The notes under the pieces: generated by a model
Databases searched by the model: none
What the model saw: only the letters and a program-made list of their open reading frames with translations
Told to the model about the DNA's origin: nothing
Shown here: positions 22,626 through 33,353 of the stretch, piece after piece
Layout of the letters: every line of letters begins with the position of its first letter
Numbering within the stretch: position 1 is the stretch's first letter
Translations under genes and position numbers: made by a program
Assembly (NCBI GenBank): GCA_002633005.1
Contig: NMRA01000531.1
Coordinates: forward strand, 1 to 64,000
Source of the DNA: Phoronis australis
Taxonomy: Eukaryota > Phoronida > Phoronidae
Direction of reading: 5' to 3'
Length of the DNA: 64,000 bases

Positions 22626-24514
22626 CTACGGGATTCCGCAGACATGACAAACATATGAGTAAAATTAAGAAAAGGGTATAAAAGAACTCTTCAGGACATT
22701 TCTCAAATTTCATTGCATGTGACTGTGTTTCGACGGGTGAACAAACTAGGAATTTTGGATGCCCACCTTTATAGTCGGAAAGATGAAAGCCTACCTCTTA
22801 GAGAATAAGAACGATTATAAGGCACCCATTTTTGAGACCTGTGAACAATTCATCGTTTTCTATAGATTTTTTTACTGCGTACTCCCTTTTTATAAAAATG
22901 TTTATTTACTGAATCAAAATTAAAAACGGCGGATTATGTTATTTTGTGAAACCCTTTTGAAGGTTTTTATACAAAAATAGACTCAAAAATTGAACCCTTT
23001 CTTAGGGACTTTAAAATCGGAAAAGTCAGCCTTTTGTAGGTTGGTTTGGTGCGTTCTGTCCTGTATAGTTCATCTTTGTCAACATCCGATGGAGTCTATT
23101 AAAAACATTTGATGTTAATCCTCAAAAGACATTGACTGCTAGTAAATAGCGTGATTAGTCACCGATTTTTCCAGCGGCTCAGTTGCTGAACTGAAATAAA
23201 AGAGAGCGAACGGAGAGCAGCATCATTATCAACCCCAAAAACGTGTTCTTCCCAATTGTTTGCTCATTTTAATTTTCTAAAACTGAGATGAGCATGGTTG
23301 CTTTGTACTTGACTTTGGGATTGGTGCTCCAGTTCGAAATGTTTATCTTTTTATCAGGGATTTTCATGAGACACGATCGAGTTCTTACAATAAATCGGAC
23401 GTTTCTACCGTCAATGACAACAACCTTGATTCTAATAACGTAGATGCGTGAATAGGCGCATGTGTTAGCGTAGATCGTGTCTTTGTTTTGTTGCAAACAA
23501 GCATGTTTTCATTGATGGACTTAACTTGAGAAATAACAAATTTGCGTTAATTCGTCTTAGCTTAATGGATCAAACGTACAATAGATGTCGAATTAGATAA
23601 GTGCATTTTTTAATTTTTACTATTAATATTATTATTCATCTTACTGTAAAGTCTTCATGTTCTCATTCATGCACTATTTTCTATCATCACTTATCATCTT
23701 ATTGTAGTTTCTGTTTTTCTCGTTGAAATTCTTGAATCCTTGCAAGACTGTTGAAAGATAGAGTGGTAGTCACATATTGACATGTTCTTTGGTCGTCCAG
23801 CAATCTCTTTCATGTGTAAACGGAGTCTTACAGGCTGTTATATCTATCTTTTCAGATCGCTGCTTGAGTACTAAAGACATCTGCTGTTTGTGGGGATGCC
23901 CTTGTGGCCGGCCGCCAACGAACACTTCACAGTTAACTCTAAGAGCGCCATGTTAATTTTGGAATGAGCAAATCCAAACTTCAGTGCTGAGGATAATTTG
24001 TCAACGGATTATTTTTGAAAAGTATTAATTCTGTGAAGTGTAAAATATCGAGTGTTCGTCGGCGTAACAGCACATTTATCCCTGCATTGGAGTGTGAGGA
24101 TTTCATAGGAGTGAAAGTCAAATGTAGTAGAACTGAACACGCAGGCAAAAGATTGAAAACATAAATAGACGATACCATTTATTGTGTGTCCAATTTAGCC
24201 TTTCTACAACAGAAATGGTCAAGTTGAAATTACTTTAGGGATTTGTTTTAAACCCACCATTCAAAAAGGAATGTTACAGCCATCAAGGACACCACTTTTA
24301 TATTCGTGATATTAGTCTCAAATAAAGTGTACCCACGTTTTCTGCATACACATTGTAACATTTCAGTTGATCAAACCTACCGGTACAATTATTACTACGT
24401 GCATGGTGACAATTATTTATGTTTACTGTGGTGCCTTGATGTATACATTTTAGATTGATTTTGTGACGATCACTGTTATATTGAAACATGTCCTCTTCAT
24501 CAGTAAGACATAAT
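22626..24514. other. No recognised gene
   Basis: AT-rich with short open frames only. Confidence 0.5.
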
Positions 24515-24636
24515 CGGCAGTGCTGTAGTGGTAAAATAAGAGGTAATTAGGCGCCCGGGCCAAAGCCCACCGTATTACCTAGAGCACTGAACATAACTTA
24601 CGGTGCGTAGGCGCTACGTTCAAATGCCAGAAGGTA
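24515..24636 (-). mobile_element. SINE, 3' portion, left of the MITE
   Basis: Continuation on the minus strand of the SINE whose other parts lie at 25,236-25,355 and 28,574-28,600. It ends with a CAGTGCTGTAGTGGTAAA-type block at the left. The order on the minus strand is head (28.6 kb), box B (25.3 kb), body, then this piece. Confidence 0.4.
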
Positions 24637-25235
24637 TGGTGGGCCGTTGAGGGGAAAGTGTCGCCGTAAAATTACGCTCGTAATTACGAGCGTAAATTAA
24701 ATTGCAGGAGTGTCGCCGTACAATTACGCTCGTAAATTAAATGGGGAAAAGTTTCGCCGTAAAATTACGCTCGAAATTACGAGCGTAAGTTAAATTGCAA
24801 AAGTGTTGCAGTAAAATTACGCCCGTAAATTAAATGGGGGAAATGTCGCCGTAAATTACGCTCGTAAAATACCTTAAGAACGTTCCAAGTTTAAACCAAT
24901 CAGTGATGACCTAACATATCCGACTGTTGCTGGGCAGCTCGTTCTTGCACAATCGCTGACATGGTAGCAGCAATTTGATCCGCCATGATTCAGCGCTCGT
25001 ATCGTAGACAGTCCGTCAGTAAATAAGAATGTTTATGAGCGCGCGCGATCGTGGATTGTAAAACCCAACGTCATTGGCTAAGAGTTTAAACTAAATTACG
25101 AGCGTAATTTTACGCCGTAAAGAATTAAATTACGCTCGTAATTTTACGGCGTAATTAACGGCGTAAAAAAACGGCATAATGTACACAATTACGCTCGTAT
25201 TTTTCCGGCGACACTTTCCCCCCAACGGCCCATCA
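24637..25235. mobile_element. 599-bp MITE with TA target duplication
   Basis: Terminal inverted repeats of about 40 bp with only a few mismatches: the left starts TGGTGGGCCGTTGAGGGGAA, and the right read inward starts TGATGGGCCGTTGGGGGGAA, both continuing AGTGTCGCCG. TA occurs on both sides (24,635-24,636 and 25,236-25,237). The inner part is built from repeated palindromes of ATTACGCTCGTAATTACGAG on both arms, with a roughly 180-bp unique centre. No open frame. TA duplication fits Tc1/mariner-like or similar families, which is inference. Confidence 0.8.
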
Positions 25236-25355
25236 TAAGAAGGTGGTTGGCTGCGCCTACGGTCGCCTACGCCCCACAGCACTGATAATCAGCCAAATGA
25301 GCCCCAGCGCGGACTTGAACTTGTAAACTCCGCGTTCACAGTCTAACGCTATGCT
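25236..25355 (-). mobile_element. SINE, middle portion with box B
   Basis: On the minus strand it reads AGCGTTAGACTGTGAACGCG, then box B AAGTTCAAGTCC (about 25,310-25,322), then CATTTGGCTGATTATCAGTG. The tRNA-like head is completed only if the large element at 25,356-28,573 is removed. Confidence 0.6.
25351..25355 (+). repeat. Target-site duplication ATGCT, left
   Basis: Identical to 28,574-28,578. Removing the element and one copy restores a tRNA box A (TAGCATAGCGTTAGAC on the minus strand). Confidence 0.8.
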
Positions 25356-25370
25356 CACCCCGGCCAACCC

Positions 25371-25804
25371 GCGATCGAGAACGACCGGAAAGCGATCGAG
25401 AACGAAACCGGTTGCGAGAATTAGCGAAGCCAGGCAAGGTGAGTAAATTTGATGAATTTACGTTCTTTTTACTTCCAATGTGAAAACAGAGACATGAGTT
25501 CAAGGCGTAACACATTGAGGAAGGACAGGTAGAGGTTTGGGCTGGTGTCTGTTCCAATTATTGGAGATACGTTACGTTGAACGAGGCATCGCTTGAGTCA
25601 AAGGTGATTCGTATGTCATTTTGGAAAATTGCGGTTATTTTTGGCACTAAATCAATAAATTGACCATTAAGTTATGACGAAGTGACTTGTGAAAATATAA
25701 CACAACGCTTGTTTTTCGTAGTTTTCTTTTGAAAGATGCGATCGAGAACGCAAAGATAAGCGATCGGAAACGCAAATTTTTGTTTGTTTATGCGATCGAG
25801 AACG
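25371..25804 (+). repeat. Left subterminal GCGATCGAGAACG repeats
   Basis: Five copies: 25,371, 25,392, 25,738, 25,760 (GGAAACG variant) and 25,792. The first overlaps the TIR. Two inverted copies occur at the right end (28,154-28,166 and 28,546-28,558). Confidence 0.8.
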
Positions 25805-26035
25805 CATCGTGGTGTGCCGATCAGTTTTGAACTTTTTACTTATAAAACGTGAAAAGGGTTACAAAATAAGTGTGGTGCAATGAATTAATCACATTTTGAG
25901 TCATTACTGTTACTTTCGTTTCCAAACTAAACAATATCATAGCATTACCATTAAATTAAAATGAGCGACTACATGTACATCAAGCCCTATTTTAATTATA
26001 GATATTTTCACAAATGAATTTATTTTCATTTCAGG

Positions 26036-26170
26036 AAACACGTTCACTGTTATAATCGTGAGGCGAGCTTCAACGAACAGATTAATCAGGGCGTGAAAGT
26101 ACATCCTACAAGGGTTTTGAAATACAGACATAAACTTTTAGACGAAACCAAGTGGAACAAGGGATTCTAA
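26036..26170 (+). CDS. Coding-like fragment inside the large TIR element, part 1
   Basis: After a strong acceptor (CATTTCAG at 26,034) come 44 open codons to a TAA. The peptide includes KHVHCYNREASFNEQINQGV and KVHPTRVLKYRHKLLDETKW, with charge and residue balance typical of real protein. The stop falls at the edge of the nested repeat, so the original frame probably continued. No family recognised. Confidence 0.35.
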   Translation, partial: KHVHCYNREASFNEQINQGVKVHPTRVLKYRHKLLDETKWNKGF

Positions 26171-26478
26171 ACTAAGNGGGGGGGGGGGGGTGCCAAGGGG
26201 GCCATGCCCCCCAAAATTCTCCCAAATACCATTTGGCAGTCCGGGGTGCGAATTGCCGACTAGCATATGCACGCACCCAAGTGGGCGCGAGGGGTTAATG
26301 CGCGATTCATAGGCCTTGAACAAACCCCGTGTACCTTTTTTAGTAATAAGGTCCACAAACCCAAAAATTCGAGGAAAGTGCATCCCTACATTTTAGGCTG
26401 GGCGCGCGCATGTGGCAAAATTCTGACTATTCCTGCGCCCTGCCCCTCCCCCTAACTCAAAATCCTGGATCGGCCCCT
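26171..26478 (-). mobile_element. Nested repeat interrupting the coding-like region
   Basis: G-run near the left end (with an N at 26,177) and C-rich right end. The outer parts are roughly inverted (GGATTCTAAACTAAG versus GGATTTTGAGTTAG read from the right). Its middle (ATAGGCCTTGAACAAACCCC and TTTAGGCTGGGCG) matches a diverged relative at about 36,140-36,500. Exact limits are uncertain. Confidence 0.5.
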
Positions 26479-26479
26479 G

Positions 26480-26668
26480 GAAAGCGAGTGCCGAATCTTC
26501 TTGCAAGATTGTGACAACAAAAGAAAAAAAATAAATACGCCAGTGAAATTAAAGAATGATGATGAGCGTGCCTGTGGGGAGCGAGAAGAGTGCGGCAACA
26601 CCATTCGTGAGGTGATTCGAAGATTACCGCTCATGAACGTCTGGGATTTAAAAAAATGCCAGAAATAG
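26480..26668 (+). CDS. Coding-like fragment inside the large TIR element, part 2
   Basis: 62 open codons to a TAG. They include ESECRIFLQDCDNKRKK, NDDERACGEREECGNTIREV and IRRLPLMNVWDLKKCQK. Hydrophilic, Cys-containing and helical in look. It may be the continuation of the frame at 26,036 across the nested repeat. Not recognised. Confidence 0.35.
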   Translation, partial: ESECRIFLQDCDNKRKKINTPVKLKNDDERACGEREECGNTIREVIRRLPLMNVWDLKKCQK

Positions 26669-27559
26669 TGCTAACTGTTTTGCTGATAAAACGGGTGATA
26701 TTTTATTGGATGTTTTACTGATATTATCGATACAGAGATGAAAAGATTGACTTGTGGCACTTGTGCGGCTTGGATATACAACATATGTTTGATTCTTTTG
26801 TTTTGTAGTATTGGCCCTGAGTGCATCTTCTGCAGTTCATGATCTCCAGTTTAACGTGACATTGAAAAAGAATGAGGCGAGATATAATACACCTACTATA
26901 CTGTGATTTTCTCAAAAACGTAGTTAAAATGTTGTCTTTAACATCACTTCAAGACACAATGCAGTGATTACACAGGAAATCAACAACAATATTAAAGCAT
27001 TTCTATAATATTATTAATCTTTTATCACACATACCACAAAATTGGTCATACGGAAAAAGATATTAAACATTGCTTTAGGGAAATCAACATAACACATCCA
27101 GTGTACATTTCCTGCGAATTATTTTTGGAGTGTATTAGACTAAATCATCACTGAATCATAGACAATCTATTTCGGACCGGTTCATAGTATAAAATTCTCT
27201 CACATGGAATCAACAACAATATGAAAACAGTTTCTACAGTTATGGCAGACATATAGTTTTCTTTTAAAATACTAATTGGTCATAACAATTGTATGTAAGA
27301 ATCACCCAATGACACATAGAGTGGCCATTAAAATGTACCCAAACACAACAAAAATGCACTGGTTCTGTTTAAGATGCTGCTGAAATAACACAAATAAGAA
27401 AAAGGTTCAAAACAAAACGTCAAAATACTATCACATCAGACAACTACTAACCATAAACTCTGAAAATCTGAATAAAGTTTCGTGATTTAACAACTTTCAC
27501 TAGTGGACTGAATAATTTTATTCATGGTGATTCTGATTCTCATGTCTGTAGAAGGAGGC
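26669..27559. other. Interior of the large element without recognisable features
   Basis: AT-rich; includes two similar stretches near 26,980 and 27,210 sharing ATCAACAACAATAT, perhaps an old internal duplication. Confidence 0.4.
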
Positions 27560-27935
27560 ATACTCTTTGCATGGCACATTCACAAATTACAACAAGGAGT
27601 GTCCTCAGGCTTACTCTTTCTGTGAAACATTGATCGCAGATAGGGCACTGAAACAACTTGGTTCCTGAGCACTATGCTTCATATTGTGTTTTCTTATGCG
27701 GTAAAAAAAAATCTTGCCCTGTGCAACACTGGGCTGGTAAAGGTCTTGCTTGCAGCTAGTGAGTGACACTGTGTTTTATTGTCATGTGGTTATACAAAAA
27801 AGGTTTCTTCCTGAACGAAGCTCCACAACATAAATACATACACAACCCTTTGTCAAATGCAGCAGTTGTGCTACCGGTACTATTTTTTGAAGGCGTATGT
27901 TAACACTCTGAAGGACTCCTCATGCGGCTACAGTT
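27560..27935 (-). pseudogene. Decayed C2H2 zinc-finger segment (three fingers)
   Basis: After an acceptor-like TTTTTCAG at about 27,935 the minus strand reads three finger remnants in order. Finger 1 is CCGASFRKKPFLYNHMTIKH, with the F-x5-L-x2-H spacing. After a frame change at a T-run, finger 2 is KIFFYRIRKHNMKH with an H-x3-H pair. In the first frame again, finger 3 is FQCPICDQCFTERVSLRT, with a C-x2-C pair but its His pair lost. In-frame stops lie between fingers, so no intact protein can be made unless heavily spliced. The segment lies wholly inside the TIR element, so it may be part of its original protein or a captured host exon. Confidence 0.6.
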
Positions 27936-28573
27936 CAACTGAAAAATCAAACGCATCTAATCATATTTGTGAGCCTAAATCTCACACAGAAATCATAAAA
28001 AACGGTGAAAGTATAACAAAAAATTGACCTGTCAACTAATTCATGGTCGTATTATTCTAAAATTACTGATATAACACCGTAACTTGAACAATTATTCAGG
28101 GAAATGCACAGAAAAAATGTGCGTTCACGATCGCCATGGAGAATTAACAGCTTCGTTCTCGATCGCCGTTTCACACAAGGACCTGCTTGTATCGGTAGAT
28201 AGCTCGAATTGTTTCACAAATTATAACTAACAAAGGTGTCACCAGGGACGATTTAACTATAAACGTCACACGTGTCCACTGAAGAACCCAGGAATTGCTA
28301 ATAACAAGTAGAAATTGACGAATTTACGAGACGCAAGTCATTTTAGGCCTACCGAAAGCCATTGCATTCTGCGGTCTCTATTTCAAAAAATAGCAAAAGC
28401 CAAGTATTATTTCAGATCCACAACAAAGGCTAAGCTCTGGCGCTTTTCTTTGTGTCGCATTGGTACCAAAGTAGCCTCTATTTAAGAAGAAAATGACACT
28501 TAAACTCACCGGGTACTTCAGTCTGACATTTTTGGTGTAAGGTCTCGTTCTCGATCGCGGGTTGGCCGGGGTG

Positions 28574-28600
28574 ATGCTAGCCGAGTAAAACCTCACTTGT
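28574..28600 (-). mobile_element. SINE 5' head fragment, right of the large element
   Basis: Begins with the second ATGCT. Joined to 25,355 it gives CTCGGCTAGCATAGCGTTAG on the minus strand, a good tRNA box A. Confidence 0.55.
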
Positions 28601-29892
28601 TCAATAGCAGAGTGTTTAACCGGTCTTGATTTCTGCGAATGTCTTTTGACAATTGCGAGAATTGGCGGTTAGTAATAAAATTACAAAACAACGGATTCTG
28701 TCGTTTTATAGCTCTGTTCCAAACTAAAAACTTCAGGCAAGAAGTCTGTCCCATCCAAAAACAATCCAAAAATGCGTTTGTCGGCCTAAACACGATAATG
28801 TCCCTCTCATTTATGGAGATCAAACGGATCTGTGGGGAAGCTGTCAAGGCAACCAGATGTATGCGTGGAGTGTCATTTATTTCCCATCTCCTGTGACTTT
28901 TCTGATCAAACTAGACTGGTAAACACCTTAAAAATGGTGATTTAAAAATTTGATATGGGATGCACGGCTGCGCCTGTTGGCAAAGCCATACTGGAATGGC
29001 TATTGCCGAGATGTTTAAAACGGAAAAAACTAAGTGAGTGGCCCCGCATTTTTTGCAAGCTTGTAATAGACAAATATTAAAATACAAAACATGGAAATCT
29101 AAAAAAACAGCAATAAATTAAAACTGTGTCGAACCCCTTAGCACGTCAAGTACATGACAAACAATCCCTTTGTCCATAAGCCGGCTGTACAAATAATCTC
29201 CACTAGAATCTTTCTTCATAAGAAATATTCCTAAAAATAACGCTGTTTGTAAGAAAAGCACTGTGGTTGGCGAGACAAATGTGACAACTGTTCATACGAA
29301 AAGAACTGCGATACAAGAGAACTACAGCTTGACAAAGGAAGGCGGCATGTAAGTAAAAAGTCCCTAAGTTCGTGACGGAGGAAGACTGGGGTAAGTGGTG
29401 TGTATTTACTAGGGCAAAGTACAAGTACCTCCCACTTGGAGGACAATCCCTCTGCAGGAATAGACAACATCGTTCAATAACAACCAGAAATTCCGACACT
29501 ATTTTATTTGCCAATTATTCACCAATATTCCACGTTGACACCACACGTGGGGAATTGCAACCTTGCCCGCAGGCATAAGGAAGTGGAACTTGCACGCTAT
29601 TTCCTTACCTCCGTGATTACTTGGTCAAATTAATTAGTAAGAAACGCAACATATAGCGACGATGTGAAAATGAGGTAGGTTGAAAATTGTCGAATGATTT
29701 TAAGAACAACTTTTGTGCTGAAAATGATCCACCGTAAATCACCCAGCCGTGTTCAGTGAGTACCGTGGCGTGGTGTTGGGGAATAACACTGCATTATGCG
29801 GGCTATGTGAGCCCCAAAGGTACATCAGTAGAGCAAAGGTCACCTACTTGCAGCATTTTTTGTTTTCACATTAACAAGTTGTCAATGAATAC
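28601..29892. other. No recognised gene
   Basis: Overlapping open frames on both strands at 28,593-28,896 and 29,203-29,578. The minus frame at 28,593-28,847 is bounded by a CCCCACAG acceptor and a GTGAGG donor and could be an exon, but no homology or partner exon was seen. Confidence 0.35.
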
Positions 29893-30012
29893 CACAGGCG
29901 CTTGGATTTATCGCAAATGACGTCACTCAATAATATATATAAGAAAACATATGTTTTCTTATATATATATATTATTGAGTGACGTCATTTGCGATAAACC
30001 CAAGCGCCTGTG
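29893..30012. mobile_element. 120-bp palindromic hAT-like MITE
   Basis: Nearly perfect palindrome starting CACAGGCGCTTGG and ending CCAAGCGCCTGTG, with an AT-rich centre. ATGAATAC is repeated exactly on both sides (29,885-29,892 and 30,013-30,020), an 8-bp duplication as made by hAT transposases. No coding capacity. Confidence 0.85.
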
Positions 30013-30020
30013 ATGAATAC

Positions 30021-31639
30021 AACTGCACTTTGTTTAGCGTAGCTGAAGTTCAAATAGCATTGTCGTTTAGTTCCTTCCATACATTAGCATAGTTAAGAGC
30101 ATGCAAATACATCTTTAAAACAACTCACCAGATAAATTATTGCACACAATTAAATACGAATAATGTTATATGTACAATGACCTGAAAAACCAATTAACAA
30201 ATAAAAATCCACTAATTACCAACTAACTTGTCCCACAAGGAACGCTAGAGTCGTTTAAAAGAGAAAAACAAAAAAATGATACATTGGTGTAGCAACTCCA
30301 GTGATGCGGGAGCATACTGGTGGAATAGTTGTCTGAACACATTGATTTATCCAAACACACCTTTGTCAAAATCAAAGTGCTTAATTGTCCCCGTGGTTAC
30401 CTGAACCGGAATTTATTTTTGGAAATTATGATGCAATTGTTGATTTTTGGGTCACAATCGCGTCGTAATAGAGGCAGATACGTTATCTCTAAATATCCAA
30501 ATTGCCATTATTGTGGTTTCAACATTTGCGATGTCATTTATACTATTCTGTATTTCAAACTCATCACGTTTACGTGACAGCTTGGCTGGCAGGGTTGTGT
30601 TGGCGTGCACTACGTACGTGCAATACAATCGTGATACACGTGCCTCGCACGTAATGCATGGCAATATCTCACCAGAAACTTGCTTACTACTACGGAACGC
30701 ACCCCAGATTTACATGACCATTCAAGGTTGCGTTGAGTAGGGTCAATATGTTGCCAGTGAGGCGAAATATCAGGTTAGAGAATGGTAACATCATTTCGCG
30801 AGTGAGCTTGAAAATTTACTAGCATACACACTCAGCCTGTAATATGAGGGGCTCGAATTTCCGACAACTTTTTGTGGACCTTTTACGAACAAAAAAGCGG
30901 GAGGACTAAAAAAAAGTTGCTATGAAGTTGTAGACCCTCTGGTCCACTTTAAGTTAGTAAATCTTCGTACATATGAATCATGATATGAATACTGCAAACA
31001 GTGCTTTAACCATTCTGAGTAACATTAATGCCTAGGAGGTTATCGAAAACTTAGATGACAGTGCAAGTGCCCGGTTGCATAAAACAGTCCCACATAGGGA
31101 CTCGACTAATTTCCCTAAATCGTCCGAGTATTTGTGGGCTTGCGAAAACACTGATTGTTCTTTCTTGTGCTGTCTGAGTCTCATTACTAAGTCAATTTTT
31201 GTCTTTGATACAAATCGAGGGTGAACTATATGTTGAATTGTCAATACTATTGACAATAAGTAGGGGTCTTCTCGTGCAACATCTCTAATTTAAAGACTAA
31301 GAACACAATTATTATGGCTCAATTAAAGGCTCAGTTTTTACTTACAATATTAGAAAATGTCACAAGTCAAAGAGGAGCTCATAATAAAGATATAATGATA
31401 GAAAAATATTACATCTCTGAGCAAAGAACGAAACAAATACTCAACATATTTAGGGACCTTAATTGAGTTCCTATTTGGGACTGTTTCATGCAATGGACTA
31501 CAGAATTCTTAAAATAATTACTCCAAATCGAAATTCTTTTTTGAAATTTTCTGTTTGGTTCTATTTTTGTACAAGTTCAAGATAATTGTCCCTGTTCAAG
31601 TTAGTTATGGTCAATACTGATGAGTGTTTAGTTGCACTT
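30021..31639. other. No recognised gene
   Basis: Short overlapping open frames near 30,330-30,740 without domains. Confidence 0.45.
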
Positions 31640-31790
31640 AATGACCATTAGATTCAAGAACAAACTCAAGTAAGATTCCCAGTAAAGACTAAGATTTTGA
31701 GTTCATGCTTGGGTTAACGCTAGGACCATCAAGTGCAAACCAGTATTCGTCAGTCATCCGCCTACACCATAGAGAATTGGGACACAATAA
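31640..31790 (+). repeat. Dispersed repeat family A, copy 2
   Basis: AACTCAAGTAAGATTCCCAG, TTTTGAGTTCATGCTTGGG, CCATCAAGTGCAAACCAGTA and GTCAGTCATCC match the other copies in order. Confidence 0.5.
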
Positions 31791-32571
31791 CAGGAACTGA
31801 TCTTAAGTTTGAACAAAAGTAGATCCAAAAATGTCAAAATATATTGAGCACAAAGATTAGACTCCAGGTCTGACATATTTTCGCCACCTGAAGACCAGAA
31901 ACAAAATACTGATTTGTGTACTACCATTTGCCATGTTAGCAAAATGCACCCAACGATAGCCTGAAAAATTACATTACAGTTGAAAGAATGTCATTAAAGC
32001 AAACCAAATAAAAGAATACATAACACAGCTTGGAGTAGCCTCTGGCAAAAAGCGCGTTTGCTCAGTCTGACACAGTAAGGCAGATGTCAAGTCAGTTGAT
32101 AACCAGCAATGGGTTATATCTGGCAACATCAGCAAACAGCTACACCAACCTACACCAGTGTGAAATGTAGTACCAGTGTCCAGACCCCACTGTTAAAAGA
32201 CCTCAATATGGATCCCTCCCAACCAAGTTGGCCACTCACAGTGGATCTAATGCATGTACAAGAAGAAAGGCTGCCTGAGCAAGGCCCAGTATTGTTGCAA
32301 AAAAAAACAGTGAAATAACATTTTGAAATAAAAAATCAAAATGTCTAAATTGAAAATACTCAGATTGTAGGAACTGTTCACATGTTCGCCATCCCCTGTT
32401 TGTGTTTACAGGTTGAAATTAATATCAACTAAAAATGTTGTTTTACTGCAAACATCTTTCTAATTTTTATACTGCATTGATCATTTCTAGAATATAGTTT
32501 ATAAAAAAGAAATGATTGTGGGCGTAGATTTACTTTAAGTACCACAGTTTCATACTTATTGACGTCATCAC

Positions 32572-32720
32572 CGTGTGTGGTTGACGAAAGAGTTAAGTCA
32601 ACATGTGGCTGGTTTGAATCCCAATAAATATTTCCTACCAAATCCATATCTCCCAGGAGAGATAACTCTATGGTTCATTAGTCGGTAGCTATCTGTGGTT
32701 CAGGCTTATAAATACCATTA
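32572..32720 (+). mobile_element. tRNA-derived SINE, diverged copy
   Basis: Box B-like GGTTTGAATCCC near 32,611, followed by CCATATCTCCCAGGAGAGAT and AACTCTATGGTTCATTAG, which align with the tail of the copy at 15,190-15,360. Confidence 0.6.
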
Positions 32721-33353
32721 TTCAGAACTACAACAAGGTTGCTTGGTTATTTCTGTTAAAATGAAATTCCACACGAAATAGATACTATTCAGTAAAACAA
32801 TAACTTTGTCTTAATCATCAAATACTTCACTAAGCTGTCCAAGACAAGTAATTTCTTTCTCCTGGGGTCTTTTTCACAAAAAATTATTGAGACCAAAGAC
32901 AAATTTGGTCTTACGTACCCAATACACCATTGCCAAATAAAGGTTAAACCACTGACACAACACAATCGTGAAATAACTTACACAAAGTAACTCAGTCACT
33001 AGAAGTAATGAGAATATTCTCAGAGAAAGGGCATTGTTGCTAAAGTGAGATTTAACTATTTTTCAGAAATCACAGTGTGCAGCATAAGACTAAATTTATG
33101 ACTTTAAATCCACTCACTTTTTCAAGAAACAAACCCTTAATTGATGGATGATTAAAATCCAAGTACCATACAGAACAGAGTTTTTAGTATGCCCATGGCG
33201 CTTAAATTGGAAAATCCAAAAGGAAGCCCCCATTGTATAAACTGGAAGTGGGTATTAAAAGAGAAAATTTGGAATTTCTGGGCGTGGGCATTAAGGCAAA
33301 CACCAGCGTTAACCCAGATGAGTATGGTAACATCAAAACACATAGAGTCCAGT

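Larger units (their letters stand above)
25356..28573. mobile_element. 3,218-bp DNA transposon with 29-bp perfect TIRs and 5-bp TSD, family unknown
   Basis: The ends at 25,356-25,384 and 28,545-28,573 are exact reverse complements over 29 bp, starting CACCCCGGCCAACCCGCGAT. Five-base ATGCT flanks both sides. Iterated GCGATCGAGAACG motifs lie inside both ends, as in elements whose transposase binds subterminal sites. Inside are two plus-strand coding-like fragments (26,036-26,668) split by a nested repeat, and a decayed minus-strand C2H2 zinc-finger segment (27,560-27,935). A 5-bp duplication with a CAC start is known for Transib and RAG-type elements, but the CACCCCGG end does not match their heptamer and no transposase core is visible. 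The copy is probably non-autonomous or decayed. Superfamily left open. Confidence 0.85.

Noticed and set aside
24637-25235. CRISPR-like array because of regularly repeated blocks
   Set aside because: The blocks are palindromic, vary in spacing and lie inside a TIR-bounded element in animal DNA.
25356-28573. Assignment of the large TIR element to Transib or RAG-type elements
   Set aside because: TSD length and CAC start agree, but the next bases and absence of any visible transposase core do not support it.
29203-29514. Zinc-finger remnant on the minus strand
   Set aside because: Some C/H/F spacing looks suggestive, but the residue intervals do not fit C2H2 in any single frame.
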